A DNA stretch of 35,909 bases from CALZKI01 sp045124055 (GTDB taxonomy: Bacteria; Bacillota; Clostridia; Lachnospirales; Lachnospiraceae). Numbering within the stretch: the stretch's first letter is position 1; every line of letters starts with the position of its first letter. Location of the stretch: the NCBI GenBank assembly GCA_045124055.1, contig JBGVKZ010000039.1, positions 1 to 35,909 of the forward strand, written 5' to 3'. Positions 1 to 9,014 of the stretch are shown here, piece after piece. The position numbers and the translations under genes are program-made. The notes beneath the pieces were generated by a model, which was given only the letters and a program-made list of their open reading frames with translations, had not been told where the DNA came from and did no database searches.

Positions 1-5
1 TCCAT
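1..5 (-). CDS. 5' end of a leftward gene (partial)
   Basis: Only ATG plus two bases lie inside the window. The call rests on a textbook ribosome-binding site, AAAGGAGG at 13-20 on the minus strand, seven bases upstream of the ATG, and a TATAAT box further upstream. The product cannot be told. Confidence 0.55.
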
Positions 6-52
6 TTGGATACCTCCTTTGTATTATTAGTGCGGTTGGCGAACCTACACTT

Positions 53-81
53 ATTATACTATTGGAGGTTTTTTGCTTGAA
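53..81 (-). promoter_or_regulatory. Putative promoter of the gene leaving the window on the left
   Basis: A perfect TATAAT (53-58) is preceded, 17 bp upstream, by TTCAAG (76-81), a poor -35 match. It lies about 50 bp before the start codon at position 5 and points leftward. The -10 is convincing; the -35 is not. Confidence 0.4.
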
Positions 82-101
82 GCTAAAGCTATCTGGGAAC
101 T

Positions 102-118
102 CACCTGCATAGCAGGTG
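102..118 (+). other. Short perfect hairpin of unassigned role
   Basis: CACCTGC and GCAGGTG form a 7-bp perfect stem with a 3-nt loop, followed on the plus strand by a T-rich stretch. It resembles a rightward terminator, but no rightward gene is seen to the left in the window. It could be a backstop terminator or a leftover of an older gene end. Confidence 0.35.
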
Positions 119-140
119 GTTTATTTTTATTGCGTATACA

Positions 141-180
141 AGAAAAAAGCCGAACAATCTCCTTTAAAATTGTTCGGCTT
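141..180 (-). terminator. Intrinsic terminator of the ABC-exporter run
   Basis: The arms 147-158 and 169-180 are a perfect 12-bp inverted repeat (AAGCCGAACAAT) with a 10-nt loop. On the minus strand the hairpin runs straight into a T tract (141-148). It lies about 95 bp after the stop codon of the last ABC permease and closes the leftward transcription unit. Confidence 0.9.
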
Positions 181-212
181 TGCTTCTTATTATTTTATAA
201 AGCTTTCGTTAC

Positions 213-283
213 GGCAACTTTAGTTGCCTGGTAACTTTAGTTACCTGGTTACTTTTTAGTTACCTGGTAACTTTTTAGTTACC
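213..283. repeat. Four tandem mini-palindromes at the 3' end of the ABC operon
   Basis: Four units follow head to tail: 213-228, 230-245, 247-264 and 266-283. Each has the form GGyAAC-TTTA(TT)-GTTrCC, with a 6-bp stem and a 4- or 6-nt loop. Unit 1 has GGCAAC/GTTGCC where units 2 and 4 have GGTAAC/GTTACC, a paired change that keeps the stem. Unit 3 (GGTTAC) breaks one side. The last unit covers the final codons and the TAA stop of the permease gene. The array sits before the terminator and would be in the mRNA 3' UTR. Confidence 0.85.
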
Positions 284-1075
284 TGCACTCTCATAAACCA
301 TCGTTCCCCGCTTAAATGTGGCATAAGCAATTATCCAAAGTACAACTGCAATAATGCATTCTGCAAGGATTATGTACGGCGAGCCCTTGTCTAAAAAATA
401 TAACGCCGGCAAGTATGCCACAAAGGCAAACGGAATAATCCATGTGATGATGAAACGGATAGTTTTTGCATAAATTTCAATAGGATATTTTGCAAAATCA
501 GCCATTTCGTATGCCATTTGTAAAAATGGTCCGCTCTGTTTTACCCAGAAAGCTAAAGAAGCGAAAAACAGTTTGATAGATGTATAAATGAGTGCCCCTG
601 CAAACATCGATACCACAAACAATAATCCACTACATACATCAAATTTCACTACTCCTAATATGATAGCACGTACTACCAGTATCGTACCAACCGCCAGTTC
701 CCCAATCGCATCTGGCTGTAGTTTTTCACTGATTACCTGAAATAAAATGTTCATTGGACGAAGCATATATCGATCAAAATCACCATTGATGACATAACGG
801 TATGCTACAAGCCAAATATTATCCGTAATTAAATGGTCAATTCCCCTTGGTATCTGAGCAAGACCATAGATAAACACCAGCTGTTCAAAACTCCAGCCAT
901 TTAAAGACGGAATTTGTCTAAAAACTAAAAACAAAAAGGTAAGTCCCAAAATCTGTGTAAAAAAGAATCCGGAAAGTCCCATTAAAAAGTCCACTTTTGA
1001 CTGCATCATCACTTTAAAAAACTGGGAAACCAATCCCCTATACAGTCTAAAATATTTTCGTATTTTCTTCTTCAT
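275..1075 (-). CDS. ABC-2 type exporter permease (COG3694-like)
   Basis: This 266-aa inner-membrane protein has about six hydrophobic helices and no signal peptide, and resembles the ABC2_membrane_6 (DUF990) family. It is the third gene of an exporter made of one ATPase and two different permeases, which are expected to form a heterodimeric channel. The substrate is unknown; relatives in other bacteria include uncharacterised exporters and drug/viologen exporters. It starts 3 bp after the stop of the second permease, so the two are translated together. Its last codons lie inside a tandem palindrome array. Confidence 0.8.
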   Translation of the reverse strand: MKKKIRKYFRLYRGLVSQFFKVMMQSKVDFLMGLSGFFFTQILGLTFLFLVFRQIPSLNGWSFEQLVFIYGLAQIPRGIDHLITDNIWLVAYRYVINGDFDRYMLRPMNILFQVISEKLQPDAIGELAVGTILVVRAIILGVVKFDVCSGLLFVVSMFAGALIYTSIKLFFASLAFWVKQSGPFLQMAYEMADFAKYPIEIYAKTIRFIITWIIPFAFVAYLPALYFLDKGSPYIILAECIIAVVLWIIAYATFKRGTMVYESAGN

Positions 1076-1078
1076 AAT

Positions 1079-1903
1079 CTAGCCTCCTAACACAATCAGG
1101 CGTTTTGTCACCTTTTTCCAGATGAGGCTACCGAAAGCATATAAAATCACTACCCAGAGTGCCTGTTTCAATAAAACGATTAATAGGTCTGTCCCTGTAT
1201 ATTTTCCAAGGTAAACCATAACCGGCGTATATACCATAGATGAAAATGGCAAAAAGTCAAAAATTCTCTGTATCGATTCTGGGAAAAAGCTCAGTGGAAT
1301 CAACTGACCACACAAAAAACTTAAAATGGCTTCTTTTGCCATAAGCATACCAAAAATATAGGTCGTAAAGAATGCCACCATTCCAAAACAAAAGTCAAAA
1401 AGTACACTGATTAAAAAGCTCATAATACAGCTCAATATATAAAATAAAAAAGTCTGTATTGATATCATTTCCATTTTCAGTACGCATACTTTATAAACTT
1501 CCAGCCCTATCCAGACAAAAACTCCCGGTGCCAAGAAACGATAAATCATAACGCCTACTGCTTTAGCAATTAGACTCATTCTATAATCTATCGGTTTAAT
1601 TAATTGCATTGCTACTGTTCCTTTTACTACGTCATCACTAACCCAGTCTGATATCGTAATCATTGTCATTGACGAAGTGACATATACCATAAAAATATAT
1701 ACAATCATTTCATTCTGCGTAAGACCGCCTAAAGTAGCATTGGCTGAACTTCCGTAAACAGCCTTCCACAAAAAGTAACTGATAAACGAACTAAAAAGGC
1801 TAATGAAAATCCACAAATAAAAGGCACCCTTGTATGCCAAATTGCGTTTTAACTCATTGGTCGCAAATGGCAGGTAAATTCTAATTCCCTGTTTCATTTT
1901 CAT
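1079..1903 (-). CDS. ABC-2 type exporter permease (COG4587-like)
   Basis: This 274-aa protein has a short N-terminal cytoplasmic stretch followed by about six membrane helices, in the ABC-2/DUF990 style. Its start lies 23 bp inside the 3' end of the upstream ATPase gene, a sign of translational coupling. It pairs with the 266-aa permease directly downstream. The family is recognised from the layout and hydrophobic pattern; the transported compound cannot be inferred. Confidence 0.8.
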   Translation of the reverse strand: MKMKQGIRIYLPFATNELKRNLAYKGAFYLWIFISLFSSFISYFLWKAVYGSSANATLGGLTQNEMIVYIFMVYVTSSMTMITISDWVSDDVVKGTVAMQLIKPIDYRMSLIAKAVGVMIYRFLAPGVFVWIGLEVYKVCVLKMEMISIQTFLFYILSCIMSFLISVLFDFCFGMVAFFTTYIFGMLMAKEAILSFLCGQLIPLSFFPESIQRIFDFLPFSSMVYTPVMVYLGKYTGTDLLIVLLKQALWVVILYAFGSLIWKKVTKRLIVLGG

Positions 1904-2924
1904 TCTCCATAAGTGTATGATTATAAATTTCTTTTACGATTTCTGCTAATTCGGTTTCACGGATATTCATATCCTTTACTTCTGTTTTATTCATTGTAAA
2001 AGTTACAATATCAGAGATTCCGAGCATATCCTTATCAAAGGTAAAGCTTACGCTACTTTCCTTCTCATTTTTTTCAATTATGAGACTGTCTTCTTGCATA
2101 TGGAATTCATTTGCATATTCGCCTTTAGAAATCTCATTCAAGTCCTTAACTACAAGAGTAACGGTACGCTTTTTACCATATTTTGCCTTCAATTCAGGCA
2201 GTGAACCATCGTAAATAATTTTGCCGTGGTCAATAATAATAATTCTACTACAAAGTTCTTCAATATCTCCTATATCGTGAGTTGTTAAAACAACTGTGGT
2301 TTTATACTTTTCATTAATTTCTTTAATAGCATTACGAATATTATCTTTTACCACAAGGTCAAGCCCAATAGTTGGCTCATCTAAATAAAGAACTTTTGGA
2401 TTATGTAAAAGTGCAGCACCAAGGTCCGCACGCATTCTCTGTCCCAAAGAAAGCGTTCTTACGGATTTGTGAAAAAACTCCTCAAGTCCTAACACTCTAT
2501 TGAGAAATTCCATCTGTTCTTCATACTGCTCGTCAGAAACATCATAAATTTCTTTTAAAATTGTAAAGGATTCACTTAATGGCAAATCCCACCAGAGCTG
2601 TGTTCTCTGACCGAATACAACTCCAATATTGGCTGCGTTTTCTTTTCTCTTTTTGCCAGGTTCAATGCCACCAACCTTAATTTCTCCTTCTGTTGGCACT
2701 AAAATTCCTGTCATCATTTTAATGGTAGTGGATTTTCCTGCCCCATTGCTACCTATGTATCCAACAATTTCTCCTTCCCCAATGGAGAATGTTACGTCAT
2801 CTACCGCAACCTTTTCTTCCTTTTCCCTGGAAAAAAGCCCCTTAATTGCTCCTTTTAATCCAGGATATTTTTTATTTGTTACAAATTTCTTTGAAATATG
2901 ATTTACTTCAATTATGTTATTCAT
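1881..2924 (-). CDS. ABC exporter ATP-binding protein (COG4586-like)
   Basis: This 347-aa ATPase drives the two permeases that follow. Visible motifs are Walker A GSNGAGKST (about 58-66), a Q-loop region with FGQRTQLWWDLP typical of the COG4586 group, the signature LSLGQRMRADL, Walker B VLYLDEPTIGLD, and a switch His in LTTHD. About 100 residues at the C-terminus go beyond the core domain. The ATG is preceded by AGGAG. The gene follows the unknown 196-aa gene with a 34-bp gap, so the exporter is probably transcribed from further upstream. Confidence 0.9.
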   Translation of the reverse strand: MNNIIEVNHISKKFVTNKKYPGLKGAIKGLFSREKEEKVAVDDVTFSIGEGEIVGYIGSNGAGKSTTIKMMTGILVPTEGEIKVGGIEPGKKRKENAANIGVVFGQRTQLWWDLPLSESFTILKEIYDVSDEQYEEQMEFLNRVLGLEEFFHKSVRTLSLGQRMRADLGAALLHNPKVLYLDEPTIGLDLVVKDNIRNAIKEINEKYKTTVVLTTHDIGDIEELCSRIIIIDHGKIIYDGSLPELKAKYGKKRTVTLVVKDLNEISKGEYANEFHMQEDSLIIEKNEKESSVSFTFDKDMLGISDIVTFTMNKTEVKDMNIRETELAEIVKEIYNHTLMENENETGN

Positions 2925-2958
2925 CTTAATTCTCCTAATTATCTGTCAAAACCTGTTG

Positions 2959-3549
2959 TTACCTACGAACCAAGATTTTCAGTTCACCTAAATGTAGTGA
3001 AATTCCCTTTCCTCTCATCAAATTTTCCATATCAAAAAGGAAACTTTCCTTCTTCATACGCATACTACGAAGGAATACAACTTCCTTATCTTCTACGGGC
3101 AGACTTTTAACCGTATGGCAAAAAGAATCCATATCCATTGCCTCCAAGTCCTCGTCGCCTATTGCTTCTTTAAAATCTTCATTCGTTAAATATTTAGGGA
3201 AAAATAAATCAATTCCCCTATCAAAATCAAAAGCTCCTACATCTATTGACAACTGCACACCATTTACCAAAGTAGTTGCATTGGCATCTAAAATTCTTGC
3301 AGCTCCAACTCTCGCCGAAACCACACTCTGCAAAGTTTGTATGGTACGTGCCTTGTCCTGATTGACCACCATAGCGAGCATCTCATTCTTTTTATCCATA
3401 GGTAGTTTCTTTAACATCGAAAATCCCATAGGTGGTATTTTCATACCTTTGAGTGCCGGGTTATCTTTATTTTGCTTTATCATTTGAGAAATCATATCAA
3501 TTAACATATCGTAATCGATATCTTCTACATTCAGTATTAATCGAAACAT
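2959..3549 (-). CDS. Hypothetical protein between hflX and the ABC exporter
   Basis: This 196-aa soluble protein has no signal peptide or membrane helix. I do not recognise the family. The first half is Met- and Lys-rich and helical (repeated KxxPMxxK-type stretches), and the second half is acidic. A GAGG ribosome-binding site lies 7-10 bases before the ATG. It lies 39 bp after hflX and 34 bp before the ABC ATPase, in the same direction, so it is probably co-transcribed. No function is proposed. Confidence 0.7.
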   Translation of the reverse strand: MFRLILNVEDIDYDMLIDMISQMIKQNKDNPALKGMKIPPMGFSMLKKLPMDKKNEMLAMVVNQDKARTIQTLQSVVSARVGAARILDANATTLVNGVQLSIDVGAFDFDRGIDLFFPKYLTNEDFKEAIGDEDLEAMDMDSFCHTVKSLPVEDKEVVFLRSMRMKKESFLFDMENLMRGKGISLHLGELKILVRR

Positions 3550-3588
3550 TCTTTACCTCACTTTCTTTTATCTTTCCTATCCAGTTTT

Positions 3589-4878
3589 TTATTCTCCCAA
3601 AAATGCAACTTGATACTGCTCAAATTTAGACAATTCTTTTTGTCCGCAAAGAGCCGTAACTTTGGTTCCTTCCGTTAAGTACTCCAGTGTCACTTCCTGG
3701 GCATTTTCTTTCAAATAATGTACCAAATTGGATTTATCGTATGGAAACAGAAAAGTGGCTTTCTTATATTCTTCATACACCTTTTGTAAAATAAACTGTA
3801 TCAAAGCTTCTATATGGCTTTCTTCGTAGGCACTTAAATAAATACTGTCATCTCGAATAACAGGTGTCATTTTTGCCTTTTCTGAAAGCTCTGTGTCTGC
3901 TTTATCTACTTTATTGAAAACATATAAAATGTCTCTATCTAAAGCTTCTAATTCTTTTATGGTATCTTTTACAACCTGTATCTGTGTTTTATAATGCTCA
4001 TCTGAATAATCTACTACCACCAAAAGCAAATCCGCTTCTTTTACTTCCTCTAGTGTAGAGCGAAAGGCTTTCACAAGTCCGTGAGGTAACTTATGAATAA
4101 AGCCAACAGTATCTGATAGTAAAAAACATTTGTTTTTCTCTGCTTCAATCTTTCTAACGGTAGTTTCCAAGGTAGCAAATAACATATCCTTTTCAAAAAC
4201 CTGCTTTTCTGTGTCATTGCCACACGCCTTCAGCATACGATTCATCAGAGTCGATTTTCCTGCATTGGTATAGCCAACTAACGCAACTCTTGGAATACCA
4301 GATGAGTCTCGCTTTTTCCTCTGAATCTGTTTGTCGTGGGCAACTTCCTCCAACTCTTTTCTTAACTGGTGAAGTCTTTGTTCAATGTGCCTTCTATCCA
4401 ACTCTTTCTTCTGTTCACCGGCACCCTTATTACTAAAGCCACTTCCACCACTACCGCCTTGTCTTGACAGGGCTACATGCATACCTGCAAGACGTGGGAG
4501 TAAATATTGTAATCTGGCGGTTTCTACTTGCACTTTTGCCTCCCTTGTTTTCGCTCTTTTTGAGAAAATATCTAAAATAAGAGTTGTTCTGTCTAAAATA
4601 GGCAACCCGATTTCCGTCTGCAAGTTACGAACCTGCATAGGCGATAAACTGTCATTAAAAATAACAATATCCGCCCCTTCTGTTCTTGCCAAATCTTTGA
4701 CTTCCAATACCTTGCCTGTTCCAATAAACAGTGCTTTATTCATACTATCTGCTCTTTGAACAATTCTGCCAGCTACTTCCATATCGCAGGCTTTTGCCAG
4801 CTCACAAAGTTCTTCTAAATCGTAATAAAAATCCTCATCATTTCCCAAATCCAAGGCGACAATCAGTGCTTTTTCCAT
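3589..4878 (-). CDS. hflX: GTPase HflX
   Basis: HflX is a ribosome-associated GTPase that splits stalled or stress-arrested 70S ribosomes. The 429-aa protein has the N-terminal HflX domain (1-180, with the Gly/Ser-rich linker GGSGGSGFSNKGAGEQKKELDRR). It also has a coiled segment and a G domain with Walker A GYTNAGKST (202-210), G3 DTVG (256-259) and G4 NKVD (about 322). The length is normal. Start choice is supported by GGGAG upstream. It follows the amylase gene by 25 bp in the same transcription unit as greA. Confidence 0.95.
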   Translation of the reverse strand: MEKALIVALDLGNDEDFYYDLEELCELAKACDMEVAGRIVQRADSMNKALFIGTGKVLEVKDLARTEGADIVIFNDSLSPMQVRNLQTEIGLPILDRTTLILDIFSKRAKTREAKVQVETARLQYLLPRLAGMHVALSRQGGSGGSGFSNKGAGEQKKELDRRHIEQRLHQLRKELEEVAHDKQIQRKKRDSSGIPRVALVGYTNAGKSTLMNRMLKACGNDTEKQVFEKDMLFATLETTVRKIEAEKNKCFLLSDTVGFIHKLPHGLVKAFRSTLEEVKEADLLLVVVDYSDEHYKTQIQVVKDTIKELEALDRDILYVFNKVDKADTELSEKAKMTPVIRDDSIYLSAYEESHIEALIQFILQKVYEEYKKATFLFPYDKSNLVHYLKENAQEVTLEYLTEGTKVTALCGQKELSKFEQYQVAFLGE

Positions 4879-4903
4879 ATTACTCCCATACGAATTCTAA
4901 AAT

Positions 4904-6184
4904 TTAAACCAAAATCATTGGCATCTCTTTTATGGTTAATTCTCCGTTTTCAACAACCACTTTTTCTCTGCCAATTAAGTTAATATATTCTCCATCTTCT
5001 AATGGTACTTTTACCACGGATTCCTTTCCATCTAAAGAAAAGACACCCACTATTTTATGATGTCCGCTGACACGAGTAGTTACCACTATGCCATTTTTAT
5101 CATCTGCAATAGCTTCAAAATCGCTATCACAGGCTAACACCTGTTTTTTGATATTATAAAGTCTTCGCATAAATCCGCTTAAATCATGACCTGTCTGAAT
5201 AGAAATATCATCTTTTTCAAATAAACTTGGCTGATATTTATTTTCAAATTCCTGACCCGCATACAATAACGTGGCTCCTTTTTGGAAATATAAAAAGGCT
5301 GTCCAGTTTTTTAAACTTACTGGGTCTTTGATAAAAGATTTTATTCTTGGCTGGTCATGATTTTCCAGACAATGCATTTTAATATAGTTATCTGGATAAA
5401 TAGCTTCCTGCATATTCAATCTTTCGATATAGCGACTAAGCGGTGCTTTTTTCTCCACATATTCTTTAAAAGTACCCCAAATATCATAATCGTATTCCAT
5501 ATCAAAAGCCGTATACATTTCACAATCGGAAGCCACCTTATATCCAAGACTTCTGCAATATTTAATAAATCCGTATTCAATGGTTTCTGCAAGCCAGATA
5601 CAATTCGGATTTACCTTTGCCACCTCTTCTCTTGCATAACACCAAAAATCCAGTGGTACAAGACTTGCCACATCACAACGGAAACCATCTACAATAGAAG
5701 CCCACATTTTTAAGCTTTCCACCTGATATTCCCACAAATCTCTATTGTTATAATCAAGGTCCACAACGTCCGTCCAATCGCCTACACGATTTCCCATATC
5801 GCCATTTTCTTTGCGATAGAAAAATTCTGGATGTTCTTTAGTTAAATTGGAATCCGGGGAGGTATGATTATAAACTACATCAATGATACACTTCATATCT
5901 TTTTCATGAATCAAATCCACCAGATTTTTGAAGTCTTCCATTGTACCGTATTCAGGATTAACCGTTCTATAATCTTTGTTGGCATAAGGGCAACCGAGGG
6001 TTCCCTTTTTACCTTCTACACCGATTGGGTGAATAGGCATAAACCAGATAATATCTGTACCCAGTTCTTTAATTCTGTCAAGGTCTGGTTCAATCGCTCT
6101 AAAAGTACCTTCTTTTGTATGATTTCTTACATAGATACTGTATATTACCGCATCTCTTAATTTAATATCTGTGTTTCTTGCCAT
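4904..6184 (-). CDS. Intracellular alpha-amylase family (GH13) glycosidase
   Basis: This 426-aa enzyme hydrolyses or rearranges alpha-glucosides. It has a GH13 TIM barrel with conserved region I (DVVYNHTS), II (DGFRCDVAS, nucleophile Asp), III (IWLAETIE, acid/base Glu) and IV (ENHDQPR, transition-state Asp). A short beta-sandwich domain closes the C-terminus. There is no signal peptide or carbohydrate-binding module, so it should act in the cytoplasm on maltodextrins or glycogen. A strong GGGAGGAA site precedes the ATG. The exact substrate is not evident, and no sugar transporter is next to it. Confidence 0.88.
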   Translation of the reverse strand: MARNTDIKLRDAVIYSIYVRNHTKEGTFRAIEPDLDRIKELGTDIIWFMPIHPIGVEGKKGTLGCPYANKDYRTVNPEYGTMEDFKNLVDLIHEKDMKCIIDVVYNHTSPDSNLTKEHPEFFYRKENGDMGNRVGDWTDVVDLDYNNRDLWEYQVESLKMWASIVDGFRCDVASLVPLDFWCYAREEVAKVNPNCIWLAETIEYGFIKYCRSLGYKVASDCEMYTAFDMEYDYDIWGTFKEYVEKKAPLSRYIERLNMQEAIYPDNYIKMHCLENHDQPRIKSFIKDPVSLKNWTAFLYFQKGATLLYAGQEFENKYQPSLFEKDDISIQTGHDLSGFMRRLYNIKKQVLACDSDFEAIADDKNGIVVTTRVSGHHKIVGVFSLDGKESVVKVPLEDGEYINLIGREKVVVENGELTIKEMPMILV

Positions 6185-6205
6185 TGTTTCTTCCTCCCAA
6201 GTGTT

Positions 6206-8449
6206 TTATATTTCTTCTAAACTATTATACCCATACATTTTGGCAGTGTTTTCCATAATCGTTTTCGCCAGATTTTTCTTTTCTCTTGCGAAAGAAACTA
6301 TGAACTGACCATATAATTTTAGCGTTTCATCAGAATAGGTGAGTAATTCTCCTCGTAAATATGTCTCATAAGAGGTTGCAAACCAAGTGTCTTCTTCTGT
6401 GTGTATCACTCTGGCATTTTTTGCCACCTTTGGATACTCTTTTGCAAATTCCTCCATAAATCCCACCTGAATCTTGACAATTTCATTTACCAATGTCTTC
6501 TTTTCTTCACTGACATACGGTAACTTATCCTTTAGTTTGTCATATTCCTCTTTACAGGTAGATTCCATCATTCTGGCATATTTCTCCGTTATCAGATTCC
6601 AGCCTTTTTCTTTTGCATTTTCCAAATCCTTTTGAAAACTTTGCAGCATTTCCTTATTCCAGGTTAGATACTGACTCTTTCTCATAATGTAAAAGGTTTC
6701 GTAATCGTCCTGACAATCGGCTCTCCCGCCTTCATTTTCTACTTTATCAAAGGCTTCCCATTCCAACGCTATAATGTTTTCAATCAACAATTCTACATCT
6801 TCGCCTAACTCATACTCTATCAACTGTTCCACCACCTGCATAATGCCCTTTACTGTTGCATCTTCCTCTTTATAATCATAAAGTGCTTGCAAAATATCCA
6901 TAATTTCAGCTAATCTCGGTAAATCTTTCATGCCTCTGTGTAACCACTTATAATATGGTGGATACACGCGGTTAAGATAATATACCACTTTCATTGTCTG
7001 TTCCATATAGGTGGAAAGACTCAGCATAGCTGCCACATTTTCGCCCCGTTCTTTCATACGGAAATAATTATATAAACCTGCCTGTTTTACCAAATGATAA
7101 CTTTGCAAAATCTTTTTTCTTCGAACGCTTTCGGGATATTTTTTTAATTTTTCTCGAAGGTTCTCTAATCTACCATCTCCCGAAAGCCAGATTTCTCCAT
7201 TGGTAAGAGCGAATAATCCATTTTCTGATAATAACAGCCAATCATTTTCTGTTTGAGGCAAGTATTTTGCAGACAGCAAATGCTCTACGAAATCTTCCAA
7301 AATCATAACACCCTGTCGATACAAGCCTGTTTGGCTCATATTTCTTTTCACTCCACCAAAGGAATCCGGAAGGCTATCATAAGCTATCTGTAAAGCTTCT
7401 CCAATTTCTTCATAAGTTTCCCGGGAAACCCACATACAAAATCTTGCTCCATAGTCGTGGTCTTTGGAGATTTCATCATCAAAGCCAAAACAATCAGAAC
7501 CTTCTCCTAAAAGTCCAACAGTAATTTTATCAAGGTATTTCGAAAACTGTTGATAAAGCATTGGCTTACCATAGGTTTCAAAATAGTTTTTACATAGCTC
7601 TAACCCAGACATTTTTTCAGGATCCTCTGTTTTCTGATTCAGACTACCTTCTTCTTGCAATTTGACAACACTTTGAAGATTCATAAAAACCACATTATAT
7701 TGTGGTGTATTCTTTCCGGTATAACCCTCTAAGTGTTTTAACGCTTTTTCATAATAAGCTATGGCTTTTTCAAAGTCCTTTTCACTAAGAGAAACCTCTG
7801 CCATATAGGCAAGAGCACCACCATAGTGATAATCTTTCTTTTCATCTTGTTCAAAAATCTGGAAAGCTTCTTCCAGACATTTTTTTGCCTCTTTTTCTTT
7901 TTTAAGCTTTAAGTAACAGCCTGCCAAATTGGTGTAAGTAGTAGCAACTTCAATTCTTGCTTCTTTATACTCTTTGGCAATCACTAAGGCTTTATTCAAA
8001 CATTCAATGGCTTTCCAATATTGTTCCATTTCCTGATATAAAAGACTGAAATTGTTATAGTAACTTGCATACCGAAAGTCCTTTTCCGGTAAAAAGCTTT
8101 CGTAAATTGGCACCACCTTACGATACAGTTTTTCTGATATCCCATACTCTTTCTTGGCACGCTTGAAATTAGCAATGTTTAAAAGGGTAGTGGCATAGGG
8201 AATCGTATCTTTATAAGGCTCTTTATCGACCAACTGATACAGCCTGTCACAATACTTATCTCCTGCTTCAAACTGCCCCATATCACGACAGAATCCTATC
8301 ATTTCATTTAAAAGAGTAATGTAATTGTCCGTTTCATTATTTTCTATGGAAAACGCTATCTGTTTTTCCAAAAAGTGCTGTATTTCTTTTGTGTCACCTT
8401 TTGCAAACAAGGTATCCAACTGTTGTAAGATAGGACCAATTTCTGCCAT
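6206..8449 (-). CDS. TPR - DUF4037 (nucleotidyltransferase-like) - DUF4125 fusion protein
   Basis: This is a 747-aa cytoplasmic protein of unknown function. Residues about 45-265 form several TPR-like helical pairs (for example the units near 88-160 and 166-240), a protein-binding scaffold. Residues about 275-520 match DUF4037, with the nucleotidyltransferase-fold signature GEGS (315-318) followed by DHD (330-332), which would bind metal and nucleotide. Residues about 545-745 match DUF4125, an all-helical domain. The family assignments come from recognition of the motifs. It follows greA by 13 bp and precedes the amylase by 21 bp. A nucleotide-transfer role is inference only. Confidence 0.8.
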   Translation of the reverse strand: MAEIGPILQQLDTLFAKGDTKEIQHFLEKQIAFSIENNETDNYITLLNEMIGFCRDMGQFEAGDKYCDRLYQLVDKEPYKDTIPYATTLLNIANFKRAKKEYGISEKLYRKVVPIYESFLPEKDFRYASYYNNFSLLYQEMEQYWKAIECLNKALVIAKEYKEARIEVATTYTNLAGCYLKLKKEKEAKKCLEEAFQIFEQDEKKDYHYGGALAYMAEVSLSEKDFEKAIAYYEKALKHLEGYTGKNTPQYNVVFMNLQSVVKLQEEGSLNQKTEDPEKMSGLELCKNYFETYGKPMLYQQFSKYLDKITVGLLGEGSDCFGFDDEISKDHDYGARFCMWVSRETYEEIGEALQIAYDSLPDSFGGVKRNMSQTGLYRQGVMILEDFVEHLLSAKYLPQTENDWLLLSENGLFALTNGEIWLSGDGRLENLREKLKKYPESVRRKKILQSYHLVKQAGLYNYFRMKERGENVAAMLSLSTYMEQTMKVVYYLNRVYPPYYKWLHRGMKDLPRLAEIMDILQALYDYKEEDATVKGIMQVVEQLIEYELGEDVELLIENIIALEWEAFDKVENEGGRADCQDDYETFYIMRKSQYLTWNKEMLQSFQKDLENAKEKGWNLITEKYARMMESTCKEEYDKLKDKLPYVSEEKKTLVNEIVKIQVGFMEEFAKEYPKVAKNARVIHTEEDTWFATSYETYLRGELLTYSDETLKLYGQFIVSFAREKKNLAKTIMENTAKMYGYNSLEEI

Positions 8450-8462
8450 ACAAGTTTACTCC

Positions 8463-8963
8463 CTAATAGTTTCGCATTTTGTCATTTTCATCATCGCTTT
8501 TAGAAATTTTCTGAACAACAACCTCATAGCCAAAGGCGTCATTTACCTTAATATATACTTCGTCTCCAACTTTATGACCAAGAAGTGCCTTACCCATAGG
8601 GGATTCTACACTAATAAGGCCGTGCAATGAATCGCCTCGAACCGTAGTAACTAATTTATATGTTTCTATCGTTTGGTCTTCTTTTATTAAAATTTCTACG
8701 GTATCATTAATACCGATTTCATCGTCTCCCGATTCATCTTCAATGACCACTGCCGTTTTTATCATTCTTTCCAGGTATCGAATTCTGCCTTCATTTTGGT
8801 TTTTCACTTTTTTTGCTGCGTGATATTCGAAATTTTCACTTAAATCTCCGTGGGCTCTGGCTTCTTTTACATCTTCAAGAGCCTGTTTTCTCACCACACA
8901 TTTTCGATACTCAATTTCTTCCTGCATTTTTTTAATATCACTTTTTGTCAATTCATTATACAT
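8463..8963 (-). CDS. greA: GreA/GreB-family transcription elongation factor
   Basis: Gre factors bind the RNA polymerase secondary channel and stimulate transcript cleavage in backtracked complexes. The 166-aa protein has the N-terminal coiled coil with the diagnostic tip RAHGDLSENFEYHAAK (acidic tip Asp and Glu present). It also has the C-terminal FKBP-like domain with SPMGKALLGHKVGDEV. The ribosome-binding site is weak (GGGA, 12 bases from the ATG). A complete terminator ends only 12 bp upstream of the start codon, so expression may depend on readthrough. It could be a second, GreA-like paralogue. Confidence 0.9.
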   Translation of the reverse strand: MYNELTKSDIKKMQEEIEYRKCVVRKQALEDVKEARAHGDLSENFEYHAAKKVKNQNEGRIRYLERMIKTAVVIEDESGDDEIGINDTVEILIKEDQTIETYKLVTTVRGDSLHGLISVESPMGKALLGHKVGDEVYIKVNDAFGYEVVVQKISKSDDENDKMRNY

Positions 8964-8973
8964 ATTTATATTC

Positions 8974-9007
8974 CCAAAAAACCGACAAGGTATGACCTGC
9001 CGGTTTT
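8974..9007 (-). terminator. Terminator between the DUF975 gene and greA
   Basis: On the minus strand the stem AAAAACCG/CGGTTTTT is extended inward by a G-U pair and CA/TG, and ends in six T (8976-8981). It begins 7 bp after the stop of the DUF975 gene and ends 12 bp before the greA ATG. It probably ends the aromatic operon transcript. Its position also makes it a possible leader attenuator of greA. Confidence 0.8.
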
Positions 9008-9014
9008 TATATCC

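Noticed and set aside
2629..2901. Rightward frame inside the ABC ATPase gene
   Set aside because: It is the antisense shadow of the Walker A region; no independent signals.
4385..4759. Rightward 124-codon frame in hflX
   Set aside because: Antisense shadow of a well-conserved gene, with no ribosome-binding site.
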